64,000 bases of DNA. It comes from Bradyrhizobium sp. Gha (GTDB taxonomy: Bacteria > Pseudomonadota > Alphaproteobacteria > Rhizobiales > Xanthobacteraceae). The translations under genes and the position numbers were made by a program. The stretch spans positions 55,575-119,574 of the forward strand of contig NZ_FOQM01000025.1 of the NCBI RefSeq assembly GCF_900113735.1. The letters run 5' to 3'. Position 1 is the stretch's first letter; each line of letters begins with the position of its first letter. This document shows, piece by piece, positions 17,263 to 25,900 of this stretch. The notes under the pieces are model-generated. The model saw nothing but the letters and a program-made list of their open reading frames with translations, was not told where the DNA came from and ran no database searches.

Positions 17263-17418
17263 TTACGCCGTGTGCGTGAGGCGGTCGATTTCGTCAGGCG
17301 CGACGCCTCTGCGTTCGAGCTCGGAATCGATCATGTCGAACACGTATTCGACCGGCGCGATCCAGGCGTTGACCCAGTGGATGATGCAGCCGCGCGCGAT
17401 GAGCAGGGCCGGCGTCAT
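17263..17418 (-). CDS. very small hypothetical protein (51 aa)
   Basis: Translated by hand from ATG at 17418: MTPALLIARGCIIHWVNAWI, then VEYVFDMIDSELERRGVAPD, ending RLTHTA. It has an amphipathic N-terminal helix and an acidic C-terminal helix. Its ATG overlaps the stop of the upstream 66-residue gene (ATGA at 17415-17418), a strong sign of coupled translation and that this short frame is real. Confidence 0.6.
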   Translation of the reverse strand: MTPALLIARGCIIHWVNAWIAPVEYVFDMIDSELERRGVAPDEIDRLTHTA

Positions 17419-17615
17419 GCGATCGTCCTCCGCTTCAGCCGGACAGGGCTCGGCCGGCGTTCACTGAGCGAATGAGCCCAGGCCATCATCGCGATCGTGA
17501 TCCCCAGCAACAGGCTCAACGCCACAAGGCACAGGGCGACGACGACATTGAGCGATGCGACGGCGAGCCCCGGTATCGGGTTTTCGCGCATCAAGGCGAA
17601 CAACAGGCTTGACAC
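17415..17615 (-). CDS. small membrane protein, first gene of operon (66 aa)
   Basis: One long hydrophobic helix (residues ~18-47, LAVASLNVVVALCLVALSLL and on) followed by a basic tail RLKRRTIA, indicating an inner-membrane protein with a cytoplasmic C-terminus. It is the first gene after the TetR-type operator at 17636-17652, so it probably leads the operon that runs to about 12192. AAGGAGAC is positioned just before its ATG. Confidence 0.65.
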   Translation of the reverse strand: MSSLLFALMRENPIPGLAVASLNVVVALCLVALSLLLGITIAMMAWAHSLSERRPSPVRLKRRTIA

Positions 17616-17635
17616 TCCGCGTCTCCTTAATAAAA

Positions 17636-17652
17636 TACACCGTATAGTTCAT
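17636..17652. promoter_or_regulatory. putative TetR operator upstream of patatin/adc/bdh operon
   Basis: The 17-mer TACACCGTATAGTTCAT matches the element at 19638-19654 at 14 of 17 positions. Its core is close to the palindrome TATACCGTATA. It begins 21 bases upstream of the first gene of the minus-strand operon, where a bound repressor would block initiation. Confidence 0.65.
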
Positions 17653-17765
17653 ATAAATCACGCGCTGCGACCGAAGTCAAGGCAAAGGCCTCACAAGCGC
17701 GTGTGCAGATCGGGCGGGCAACGTCCGCTCACAAACCAGAGTCTCACGCAGAGAAGGGAAATGAC

Positions 17766-18020
17766 ATGACGAGATTGATGACGGCGCTGTTCGCAGCTGT
17801 CGCGGTTGCGCTCAGCAGCGCAGCCGCATCCGCGCAGGAAAACCAGGGCACGGCAGAGCAGAGGGCTGCGTGTACGCCCGACGCCTTCCGCCTGTGCAGT
17901 GCCTACATTCCCGACCCGTCGGGAGTCGAAGCCTGTTTGCGCCAGCGCAAATCGGACCTGAGCGAAGGGTGCAAGGCGGTGTTCGAGCATGCCGCCGCCG
18001 TCTCGGTCAGGGGCAGATAA
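17766..18020 (+). CDS. secreted Cys-containing small protein (84 aa)
   Basis: The start at 17766 is chosen because a GAAGGGAA ribosome site precedes it and a clean signal peptide begins there (MTRLMTALFAAVAVALSSAA, cleavage after ASA). The mature ~60 residues contain four Cys (RAACTPDAFRLCSAYIP, EACLRQRKSDLSEGCKAVF) spaced like the small cysteine-rich-repeat periplasmic proteins found across rhizobia. Probably two disulphides. Function unknown. It is divergent from the operon controlled by the 17636 operator and may share that control. Confidence 0.7.
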   Translation: MTRLMTALFAAVAVALSSAAASAQENQGTAEQRAACTPDAFRLCSAYIPDPSGVEACLRQRKSDLSEGCKAVFEHAAAVSVRGR

Positions 18021-18097
18021 GGATTGATGTTGCGACCGATGTGACGGGGTTCTTGCCCTGAATTGCATCCGCACCGCGACAAGACAGGAGCGATCTT

Positions 18098-18535
18098 ATG
18101 AGCACGGTGTACATCCCGGCCCTGGCTGCCTTCGGCGGCTCTGCGTTCGGCGCACTCTCGACCATCGTCAGTGGATGGTTCAGCGGACGTCGAAGGCGGC
18201 GCGACCTTCATCATGCCCGCTCGTTCTCGAAGCGCGAACAATTGTACCACTGCTTCATCGAGGAGGCATCACGGCTCTATGCCGAGGCCCTGGTCAATGA
18301 TCAGGCCGAAATTCCGCAGCTGGTCAGCCTCTATACGCTCATCGGACGCATGCGGATCTTGTCGAGCAACGAGGTCGTTCAGGCCGCCGAGAGAGCCGGG
18401 CACCTGATCATCGAGACGTATCTCTCGCCCAATCGCACATTCGTCGATCTCCCCAAATTCATCGAGGAGATGGATCCCTTGCGCGATTTCGGAGAGGCCT
18501 GTCGCCGTGAGCTGATGAACTTTCCGGCGGAGTGA
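18098..18535 (+). CDS. membrane-anchored hypothetical protein (145 aa)
   Basis: Residues ~5-29 form an N-terminal membrane helix (IPALAAFGGSAFGALSTIVS) followed by the basic stop-transfer GRRRRRD. The remaining ~110 residues are predicted helical with a cytoplasmic location (KREQLYHCFIEEASRLYAEA). This arrangement is common to a conserved alphaproteobacterial family without known function. Its stop overlaps the start of the truncated TetR gene by four bases. Confidence 0.7.
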   Translation: MSTVYIPALAAFGGSAFGALSTIVSGWFSGRRRRRDLHHARSFSKREQLYHCFIEEASRLYAEALVNDQAEIPQLVSLYTLIGRMRILSSNEVVQAAERAGHLIIETYLSPNRTFVDLPKFIEEMDPLRDFGEACRRELMNFPAE

Positions 18536-18858
18536 GCGACGTTATGCGCGAGCAGATAGACGACCGAGCGAGGAGGGCGCGCCGCACGATCATCCAGGCC
18601 GCGGCCGACCTCTATCGCGAGATCGGTCACAACAAGACCACCGTCGCGGACATTGCACGGCGCCTGTCGATGTCCTCGGCCAATATCTACCGCTTCTTTC
18701 CTTCGAAGCGCGCGATCGAGGAAGCCGTGGTTGAGCGCATGCTCGACGAAATAATCGGCGCGGTATCCGAAGCGGCGGCCGGCACCGGGCCGGTGTTGCG
18801 GCGGTCGCGGCAGCCGGTCGAGATGACATCGCAGCTGCATTTCAAGGCCGCCGGCTGA
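18532..18858 (+). pseudogene. TetR/AcrR regulator, C-terminally truncated
   Basis: Residues ~15-65 are a clear TetR DNA-binding domain: RARRTIIQAAADLYREIGHN, then TTVADIARRLSMSSANIYRFFPSK. TetR proteins need a ~130-residue ligand and dimerisation domain, but here only ~40 residues follow and end in a composition break near VLRRSRQPVEMTSQ. The gene has lost its 3' half by deletion or frameshift. Without dimerisation it is unlikely to bind DNA normally, although an intact DNA-binding domain could still be expressed. Confidence 0.75.
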
Positions 18859-18904
18859 CGCTGACGTCTCCAGCCGTCCGTCCAAAGCGGACAGGCCCAT
18901 GCTC

Positions 18905-19555
18905 CTACGACCAGTCCGTCTCGCAGGCTGCCAGGAAAAAACCGACGCGCTCGCGAACGAAGCCGGGAAGCTCCTTTTTCAAATCCCTCGGTGTCTCGCC
19001 GACGAGCGAGCGGAACAGCATCGGGAGCAGGATCAGGTCGAGGAAGATCTGGGCAGTGGCGCGGCTTCGCTTGGCACTGAAAGGTCCCTTTGCGCTGCGC
19101 GCGAGCTTCTGCGTGGCTTCGTCCAGCAGCTGCGATACCGCGTTCAGGGATCGATCACGCGCAGCGTCATGAACGTTGCGGCTCAATTCGGGAAACCGCT
19201 GCGATTCCGCGATCGTCGCGCGCACCATGCCTAGTGATTCTTCGATGACCCTGTCGACGATAGCTGTGCCGAGACTCATCAACTTGTCCTCGATGGTGCG
19301 GCCTTCAGGCGAAAACCCCTCGAAGTCAGTCAGGCCGTCGATGGTGCGGGCCACCACCGCCGCGAACAGCGCTTCCTTGCCGGGGAAGTGGGCATAGATC
19401 GTCGGCTTGCTCGCAGGCGCGAGCTCGGAAATGTCGTCGATGCTGGCGCTGCGGAAGCCCTTCTCGAGAAACAGCTGCTGTGCCGCATCGAGAATGCGCG
19501 CCTGCGCGTCGCCGGCCAGATCCTTGGGCGGTCTGCCTCGCTTCGTCTTCTTCAT
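18905..19555 (-). CDS. TetR/AcrR-family transcriptional repressor (216 aa)
   Basis: Full-length TetR protein. The DNA-binding domain is residues ~15-65: ARILDAAQQLFLEKGFRSAS, then KPTIYAHFPGKEALFAAVV. The C-terminal domain (~85-216) is helical with an AefR/TetR_C-like look. A GRPPK AT-hook-like motif precedes the first helix. The 17-bp element at 19638-19654 lies 83 bases upstream of its start, so it probably represses itself; the same element sits before the patatin/adc/bdh operon. It may also affect the divergent RND operon. Likely ligand: a hydrophobic compound handled by these genes (inference). Confidence 0.9.
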   Translation of the reverse strand: MKKTKRGRPPKDLAGDAQARILDAAQQLFLEKGFRSASIDDISELAPASKPTIYAHFPGKEALFAAVVARTIDGLTDFEGFSPEGRTIEDKLMSLGTAIVDRVIEESLGMVRATIAESQRFPELSRNVHDAARDRSLNAVSQLLDEATQKLARSAKGPFSAKRSRATAQIFLDLILLPMLFRSLVGETPRDLKKELPGFVRERVGFFLAACETDWS

Positions 19556-19637
19556 TCTTGCGCCTCCGAGTTCACGAGTCTGTGCGTTTCGCTTTCCCGC
19601 TTGACACGGCTCGCGAAGAAAGGCAAGGAAAAGAAAA

Positions 19638-19654
19638 TATACGGTATAGTTTAT
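19638..19654. promoter_or_regulatory. putative TetR operator between tetR and RND operon
   Basis: The 17-mer TATACGGTATAGTTTAT contains a perfect interrupted palindrome (TATAC, one base, GTATA). It matches the element at 17636-17652 at 14 of 17 positions. It lies between the divergent tetR (start 19555) and the histidine-kinase-like gene (19750). Confidence 0.7.
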
Positions 19655-19749
19655 TAATGGTTCAGGCCCTCGCGTTTCGCGAGCCTGGCGGGCGCCCCCA
19701 ACGATCGGGGTCGCAAAGGTGAACGCTCGACGCCGATCGTCCGAGCCGA

Positions 19750-20544
19750 ATGAGGAGAACCGTCGTGACTGTTTTGAGCCCAGCCCCGTCCGGCTTGCAG
19801 GAAGGCGTGCTGCTGCACGAGCTGAATCGCCGAGTCAGCAATGGTGTCGCTTTCGCCATCGACTTGGTCTCCGCCGCGGCCATCCGGGTCGAGGCGACGG
19901 AAGCCAAACGCGCGCTGAGCGATGTCGTCGAGCTGCTGCATGGCTACGCCGATGTGCATCGCGCGCTGGCCATGCCCGCGGGCGACACGCTGATCCACGC
20001 CGCCACCTCCATTCGCAAGCTCGGCGGCGGGATGCGCCGGGCCGTCCTGGACCGGATGAACATTCAACTGGCCTTCGCGACGCAGTCCATCGCGCTTCAG
20101 CCGGAGCGCTGCTGGCATCTGGCGCTGATCGTCCATGAGCTCGTGATGCATGCGGCAAGGCACGCTTGCTTTGATGCGCGGCCCGGGCAGATCAAGATCA
20201 AGCTGACGCGCAACGGGGCGCTGGTGAACTGCGTGATCCTGGACAACGGCTCGCGTCCTGCGCGGGACGTTTCCGATCGTGAGCTGCGGATTGCCAGGGA
20301 TATTGCCCGGGCGCTCGGCGGCCGGATCGAGCAGGGTTTTGGCACCGAATTCACCTCGATCGTCCTGTCATTCCCGCTGACCAAGCGCGAGCGGGACGCA
20401 AACTGGACCATCGCAACGCGCCGAATCAAGGCGCCGCGCCGCACGAGAGCCATCGCACCAAATGCCGCAGCGCTGGTGTCCCGCCAAACCGCCGATGCGC
20501 TTGGCGGGCTGTTGACGCTTTCCCATCCGACGGACGCCCCATGA
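19750..20544 (+). CDS. histidine-kinase-like protein (HWE/HisKA_2 type), no sensor domain
   Basis: A 264-residue soluble protein. Residues ~21-31 (LLHELNRRVSN) match the H-box of the HWE/HisKA_2 class, with His23 as acceptor. An ATPase-like region follows: HELVMHAARHA (N-box-like, though the usual Asn is replaced) and ILDNGSRP (G1). ARALGGRIEQGFGTEF (G2-like) comes next. A ~50-residue Arg-rich tail ends the protein. No input domain is present, and the degenerate N-box questions ATP binding. It heads the RND efflux operon and overlaps the next gene by four bases. It may be a stand-alone phosphotransfer or anti-sigma-like regulator. Confidence 0.75.
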   Translation: MRRTVVTVLSPAPSGLQEGVLLHELNRRVSNGVAFAIDLVSAAAIRVEATEAKRALSDVVELLHGYADVHRALAMPAGDTLIHAATSIRKLGGGMRRAVLDRMNIQLAFATQSIALQPERCWHLALIVHELVMHAARHACFDARPGQIKIKLTRNGALVNCVILDNGSRPARDVSDRELRIARDIARALGGRIEQGFGTEFTSIVLSFPLTKRERDANWTIATRRIKAPRRTRAIAPNAAALVSRQTADALGGLLTLSHPTDAP

Positions 20545-21656
20545 TCAACCGATCTTCCTATCCGAGCAGGCCGCCGCGTGCGGCGAAGGTTCTCGCGGCA
20601 GCCGCCGCGCTCGTCAGCACGGTCCTGAGCGGCTGCAACGATCGAGCGGCGCAGATAGCCACGCGGGCGCCGCTGGTCCGGACCACGATCGTGCAGCCGC
20701 GCGACCGGCAAGGCGCCATCACCTTGACGGGAGAGGTCCAGGCGCGCTTCGTTGCCGATCTTTCCTTCCGCGTCAGTGGACGCGTAGTCGCCCGCAATGT
20801 CGAGGTCGGCGCTCACGTCAACAAGGGCGAGGTCCTGGCCCGCCTGGATCCGGCCGAGCAGGCGGCCGACGTGGATGCTGCCACCGCGGCAGTGGCCTCC
20901 GCCGAAGCTCAGCTGCGCGTGGCGAAGGCAACGTTCGAGCGCCAGAGAGCGCTGATCGCAAGCGGCTTCACCACCCGCACCGTTTACGATCAGGCCCAGG
21001 AGGGCCTGCGAACGGCGGAGGGCGCGCTGCAAGCAGCCCGGGCGCAGCTCGGCACCTCGCAGGATGCGCTGGGTTATACTGTCCTTCGCGCCGAAGCCGA
21101 TGGCGTCGTGACCGCGCGAAACCTCGAGGTCGGCCAGGTCGTGCCGGCCGCGCAACCCGTCTTCTCGCTCGCGCAGGACGGCGAGCGTGATGCCGCCTTC
21201 GAGGTCTATGAATCCGTCTTCCTTGGCCAGACCGACAGCCGCCGCGTCACGCTGGCGCTCATCTCCGATCCCGGCGTGACCGCAACGGGCGAGGTGAGAG
21301 AAATTTCACCTGTTGTCGACGCGAAGAGCTCCACGGTCCGCGTCAAGGTGTCCATCGAAAATCCACCCGCCGCGATGACGCTGGGTAGTGCCCTCGCCGG
21401 AACGGTCAAGGCGAAGTCTCAGAACGAGATCGCGTTGCCCTGGAGCGCATTGATGGCTGCGGGCAGGAAAGCCGCCGTCTGGACAGTGGATCCGAAAACG
21501 CAGACGGCCTCGCTGAAGCCGGTCACGGTCGGCGCATACGAGGCCGGACAGGTGCTGATCAAGGCCGGACTCGAGCCCGGCGAGCGCGTCGTCATTGACG
21601 GCGGCAAGCTGCTGAGTGTCGGGCAGTCAGTCACTGAAGTGGGAAGCCAGTCATGA
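20541..21656 (+). CDS. RND efflux periplasmic adaptor 1 (lipoprotein)
   Basis: Membrane fusion protein linking an RND pump to an outer-membrane channel. A signal peptide ends in the lipobox LSGC (Cys32), so it is probably lipid-anchored. It shows the standard order: beta-barrel start (GAITLTGEVQARFVADLSFR), lipoyl half (VEVGAHVNKGEVLARLDP), coiled-coil hairpin (~110-170), returning lipoyl half (TVLRAEADGVVTARNLEVGQ) and C-terminal barrel and membrane-proximal domains. Length of 371 is normal. Overlaps its neighbours by four bases on both sides. Confidence 0.92.
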   Translation: MINRSSYPSRPPRAAKVLAAAAALVSTVLSGCNDRAAQIATRAPLVRTTIVQPRDRQGAITLTGEVQARFVADLSFRVSGRVVARNVEVGAHVNKGEVLARLDPAEQAADVDAATAAVASAEAQLRVAKATFERQRALIASGFTTRTVYDQAQEGLRTAEGALQAARAQLGTSQDALGYTVLRAEADGVVTARNLEVGQVVPAAQPVFSLAQDGERDAAFEVYESVFLGQTDSRRVTLALISDPGVTATGEVREISPVVDAKSSTVRVKVSIENPPAAMTLGSALAGTVKAKSQNEIALPWSALMAAGRKAAVWTVDPKTQTASLKPVTVGAYEAGQVLIKAGLEPGERVVIDGGKLLSVGQSVTEVGSQS

Positions 21657-22741
21657 AGCGACCGATCATGATGATCGCCGGCACGTTCGCTGCAGCGTCG
21701 ATGCTCGTCGGCTGCCAACAGGAAACGAAAGTGCCAGAGCCGGTTCGCCCTGTGCTCTCGATACTGGCCAAGCCGAACAGCGCAGACAACGCGGTTGCGG
21801 TCGGCTTCGTCGAGCCGCGCTACAAAACTAACCTTGGCTTTCGCGTGCTCGGACGGCTGACTTCGCGTCCGGTCTACGTTGGCGACATCGTCAGCGAAGG
21901 ACAAATCATCGGCACGATCGATCCGGTCGCGCTGGATCTCGCCGTTCGCGCGGCCAAAGCCCAACTTGCGAAGGCCGAGGCGCAGCTTGCAACGGCCAGG
22001 GCGACGGAGGACCGGCAACGCACCCTGATCACCAGCGATGCGACGACGAAGCAAACGGTCGATAATGCCGAACAGGCGCGCGCCGGTGCCGAAGCGACCG
22101 TCGCGCAAGATCAGGCGAGCCTGACCAAGGCGGTCGAGCAGCTCGGCTATGCCCAGATCAAGGCCGATTTCGGCGGCATCGTCACCGCCGTTGGCGCGGA
22201 AGTGGGCCAAGTGGTCTCGCCCGGCCAGACCGTGGTGACGGTCGCGCGGCCAGACATTCGCGAGGCGGTCGTCGATATCGGGGAAGACTTTCCCGTGCCG
22301 CTCGAGGTCGGTCTTGCCTTCACCGTGAGCCTGCAGCTTCTTCCCGATGTTCAGGTCGAGGGCCGGATCCGCGAAATCGCGCCGCAAGCAGATCCGATGA
22401 CACGGCTGCGACGCATCCGGATTGCGCTCGACGACCCGCCCGAAAGCTTCCGTCTCGGCGCGACCGTCACGGTCAAGCTCGGCAAGGACCAAGGGAAGGA
22501 CCAGCGCAAGAACCTGCGCCTGCCCACATCAGCGGTGCTCGCCAAAGACGGCACCGATTTCGTCTGGGTGGTCGATCAATCCACCGGCACCGTCTCGCTG
22601 CAGAAGATCGATGGTGTTGTCGAACCGGCGGGCATCCGCGTCACCGGCGGACTTGCCGAGGGCACCCGCATCGTCACCGCCGGAATTCACAGCCTCAAGC
22701 CGGGACAGCACGTCCGCATCCAAGAGGATCAAGAACCATGA
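21653..22741 (+). CDS. RND efflux periplasmic adaptor 2 (lipoprotein)
   Basis: A second adaptor paralogous to the previous gene, 362 residues. The lipobox is LVGC (Cys21). It keeps the family layout: NLGFRVLGRLTSRPVYVGD, hairpin ~95-155, then QIKADFGGIVTAVGAEVGQV and a C-terminal RITGGLAEGTR-like segment (VTGGLAEGTRIVTAG). Two adaptors before one pump are known for some efflux systems, where the adaptors may form a mixed hexamer. Its stop overlaps the pump start (ATGA at 22738-22741). Confidence 0.92.
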   Translation: MKRPIMMIAGTFAAASMLVGCQQETKVPEPVRPVLSILAKPNSADNAVAVGFVEPRYKTNLGFRVLGRLTSRPVYVGDIVSEGQIIGTIDPVALDLAVRAAKAQLAKAEAQLATARATEDRQRTLITSDATTKQTVDNAEQARAGAEATVAQDQASLTKAVEQLGYAQIKADFGGIVTAVGAEVGQVVSPGQTVVTVARPDIREAVVDIGEDFPVPLEVGLAFTVSLQLLPDVQVEGRIREIAPQADPMTRLRRIRIALDDPPESFRLGATVTVKLGKDQGKDQRKNLRLPTSAVLAKDGTDFVWVVDQSTGTVSLQKIDGVVEPAGIRVTGGLAEGTRIVTAGIHSLKPGQHVRIQEDQEP

Positions 22742-25700
22742 AGTCGTTCAACCTTTCCGATTGGGCGCTCGGCCACCGTTCGCTCGTCTGGTATTTCATG
22801 ATCGCCTTCATGGCGGCCGGGCTGTTTGCCTATCTTCAGCTTGGGCGACAGGAGGATCCCGACTTCACCATCAAGACCATGGTGATTCAAGCGCAGTGGC
22901 CGGGCGCCTCGCCCGAGGAGATGACGCGTCAGGTCACCGACCGGATTGAGAAGAAGCTGGAGGAGCTCGAATCGCTCGACTACACCAAGAGCGTGACGGT
23001 CGCGGGCCAGACCACCGTCTTCGTCTACTTGCGCGATTCGACCAAGGCGGCCGACGTCAAGCCGACCTGGGTGCGCGTCCGCAACATGATCGCTGACATC
23101 AGGGGCGACTTTCCGCAAGGCGTGATCGGCCCCGGCTTCAACGACCGCTTCGGTGACGTCTTCGGCAATGTCTATGCGTTTACCAGCGATGGCCTCAGCC
23201 AGCGGCAGCTCCGCGACGAGGTCGAGGACATCCGCGCCAAGGTACTCACCGTACCAAATGTCGGCAAGGTCGACATTCTTGGCGCGCAGGACGAGGTGAT
23301 CTACCTCGAATTCTCCACCCGCAAGATCGCGGCGCTCGGCCTCGATGTCCACGCCATCATGAGTTCGCTCCAGGGCCAGAACGCCGTGGCCCCCTCAGGC
23401 GTATTCCAGGAAGGGCCTGAGCGGATCAGCGTTCGCGTCAACGGTCAGTTCACATCAGAAGCGAGCTTGAAGGCGGTCAATCTGCGCATCAACGATCGCT
23501 TCTTTCCGCTGATCGACGTTGCGACCATCACGCGCGGCTACGCCGATCCGCCCTCGACTCTGTTCCGATACAACGGTCAGCCCGCCATCGCGCTCGCGAT
23601 CGGCATGAAGTCCGGGGCCAATTTGCTCCAGTTCGGCGAAGCGCTGAAGGAGCAGATGACGAAGATCATCGCCGACCTGCCGATCGGCGTCGGGGTGCAC
23701 CTCGTCGCCGACCAGCCCGTGGTAGTCGAACACGCCGTTTCGGGCTTCACCGAAGCACTGTTCGAGGCCGTGATCATCGTGCTCGGCATCAGCTTCCTGA
23801 GCCTGGGTGTGCGGGCGGGGCTCGTGGTCGCCATCGCCATTCCGCTGGTGCTTGCGATCACTTTCGTCGTAATGGCCTATTGCGGTATTTCGCTGCAACG
23901 CATTTCGCTGGGCGCCCTGATCATCGCGCTTGGCCTGTTGGTGGATGATGCCATGATCGCGGTCGAAATGATGGTGGCGCGGCTAGAGATCGGCGATCCC
24001 CTGGAGAAGGCGGCGACCCACGTTTATACCTCGACCGCGTTTCCGATGCTGACTGGAACGCTCGTCACGGTGGCTGGCTTCATCCCGATCGGGCTCAACA
24101 GCAGCAACGCCGGCGAGTTCACCTTCACTCTGTTCGTGGTGATTGCGGTCTCGCTGATCGTCTCGTGGATCGTCGCCGTCTTGTTTACCCCGCTGCTCGG
24201 CGTCACCATCCTGCCCGCGAAGATGAAGGGACACCACGAGGAGAAGGGGCGGGTCGCGCAGATGTTCGAGCGCCTGCTGCTGTTCTGCATGCATCACCGC
24301 TGGAGCACCGTCGCGGTAACGGCCGGCGCCTTCCTGCTCGCCCTGATCGGCTTGCAGTTCGTGCAGCAGCAGTTCTTTCCGTCCTCGGACCGAGCCGAAC
24401 TCGTGATCGACTGGAACTTGCCGCAGAACGCTTCGATCACCGACACCAACACGCAGATGGTGCGCTTCGAGCGCGAGCAGCTGCAAGGCAACGGTTCAGT
24501 TGACCACTGGTCCACCTATGTCGGCACGGGTGCGCCGCGCTTCGTGCTGTCGTTCGATCTTCAGACCGCCAATACCTGGTTCGGCCAGCAGGTGATCGTG
24601 ACCAAAGGGGGCATCGCTGAGCGTGACAAGCTCAAATCGCAGTTTGAGGACTATTTGAGGCAAACATTCCCGGGCACGGACACCTACGTCAAGCTGCTCG
24701 AGGTCGGCCCTCCCGTAGGACGGCCGGTGCAATATCGCCTGAGTGGCCCCGATATCGCAGAGGTTCGCGAGCTCTCACAGAAACTTGCCGGCATCATTCG
24801 CAACAATCCTGACCTCGGCAATGTAGTGTTCGACTGGATGGAGCCCGCACGCGTCGTCAAGGTCGACGTGCTCCAGGACAAGGCGCGCCAGCTCGGCGTC
24901 AGCTCAGAAGACATCGCCACTACGCTGAACTCCGTGCTCCAGGGCTCGCCGATCACGCAGGTGCGCGACAGCATCTATCTCGTCAATGTCACGGGGCGTG
25001 CGACCGCGCCGGAGCGCGCCTCGATCGACACGCTGCGCGATCTGCAACTAACGGGGCTCGGCGGCCAATCCGTGCCGCTCGGCGCCGTCGCCAATCTGCG
25101 CTATGAGCTGGAGCAGCCCACGATCTGGCGCCGCGCGCGAATTCCGACCATCACGCTGAAGGCCGCCGTCGTCAGCAACGTTCAGCCGAAGACGGTCGTC
25201 GACCAGCTCGCGCCGAAAGTGGCGGAGTTCACCAAGCAGCTGCCCGCGGGTTACTCGATCACGATCGGCGGCTCGGTGGAGGAGAGTGCGAAGAGCCAGG
25301 GCCCGATTATCGCGGTCGTGCCGCTGATGCTGTTCGTCATGGCGACAGTGCTGATGGTGCAGCTACAGAGCTTTTCGCGCCTGTTCCTGGTGTTCGCGGT
25401 CGCGCCGCTCGCGTTGATCGGCGTTGTCATGGCTCTGCTGCCGAGCGGCGCGCCGCTGGGCTTTGTGGCGATCCTCGGCGTGCTCGCCCTCATCGGGATC
25501 CTGGTCCGAAACTCCGTGATCCTGATCGTGCAGATCGAGGATCTGAAGAAGGAGGGTAGGCCGGCCTGGGATGCCGTGGTGGAAGCAACCGAGCACCGCA
25601 TGCGCCCGATCCTGCTTACGGCTGCCGCGGCAAGTCTCGCGCTGATTCCCATCGCGCGCGAGATTTTCTGGGGCCCGATGGCCTACGCCATGATGGGCGG

Positions 25701-25887
25701 CATTATCGTCGGCACGCTGCTAACGCTGCTGTTCCTGCCGGCGCTGTATGTGGCCTGGTTCCGCATCGATCCGGATCATGCGGATGAATCACCTTCACAC
25801 GATTCCGAAGTCGCTGCGAACGACGCGCCGGCCGAAGAGAGGCCCGCTCATGACGCCCCGGAGCCTGTGCTCGAAGCCCAAGTCTAG
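22738..25887 (+). CDS. RND multidrug efflux pump, inner-membrane subunit (HAE1 family)
   Basis: A 1049-residue proton-driven pump. It has the expected two repeats, each with a periplasmic loop and six membrane helices. The TM4 proton-relay pair is present (LGLLVDDAMIAVE, Asp403-Asp404). The TM10-12 region includes PLMLFVMATVLMVQLQSFSR and LIGILVRNSVILIVQIEDL. The acidic C-terminus (SHDSEVAANDAPAEERP) is cytoplasmic. No outer-membrane TolC-type gene follows, so the pump probably uses one encoded elsewhere. Substrate unknown. Operon control by the divergent TetR is plausible. Confidence 0.95.
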   Translation: MKSFNLSDWALGHRSLVWYFMIAFMAAGLFAYLQLGRQEDPDFTIKTMVIQAQWPGASPEEMTRQVTDRIEKKLEELESLDYTKSVTVAGQTTVFVYLRDSTKAADVKPTWVRVRNMIADIRGDFPQGVIGPGFNDRFGDVFGNVYAFTSDGLSQRQLRDEVEDIRAKVLTVPNVGKVDILGAQDEVIYLEFSTRKIAALGLDVHAIMSSLQGQNAVAPSGVFQEGPERISVRVNGQFTSEASLKAVNLRINDRFFPLIDVATITRGYADPPSTLFRYNGQPAIALAIGMKSGANLLQFGEALKEQMTKIIADLPIGVGVHLVADQPVVVEHAVSGFTEALFEAVIIVLGISFLSLGVRAGLVVAIAIPLVLAITFVVMAYCGISLQRISLGALIIALGLLVDDAMIAVEMMVARLEIGDPLEKAATHVYTSTAFPMLTGTLVTVAGFIPIGLNSSNAGEFTFTLFVVIAVSLIVSWIVAVLFTPLLGVTILPAKMKGHHEEKGRVAQMFERLLLFCMHHRWSTVAVTAGAFLLALIGLQFVQQQFFPSSDRAELVIDWNLPQNASITDTNTQMVRFEREQLQGNGSVDHWSTYVGTGAPRFVLSFDLQTANTWFGQQVIVTKGGIAERDKLKSQFEDYLRQTFPGTDTYVKLLEVGPPVGRPVQYRLSGPDIAEVRELSQKLAGIIRNNPDLGNVVFDWMEPARVVKVDVLQDKARQLGVSSEDIATTLNSVLQGSPITQVRDSIYLVNVTGRATAPERASIDTLRDLQLTGLGGQSVPLGAVANLRYELEQPTIWRRARIPTITLKAAVVSNVQPKTVVDQLAPKVAEFTKQLPAGYSITIGGSVEESAKSQGPIIAVVPLMLFVMATVLMVQLQSFSRLFLVFAVAPLALIGVVMALLPSGAPLGFVAILGVLALIGILVRNSVILIVQIEDLKKEGRPAWDAVVEATEHRMRPILLTAAAASLALIPIAREIFWGPMAYAMMGGIIVGTLLTLLFLPALYVAWFRIDPDHADESPSHDSEVAANDAPAEERPAHDAPEPVLEAQV

Positions 25888-25900
25888 AATGGAGACGACG

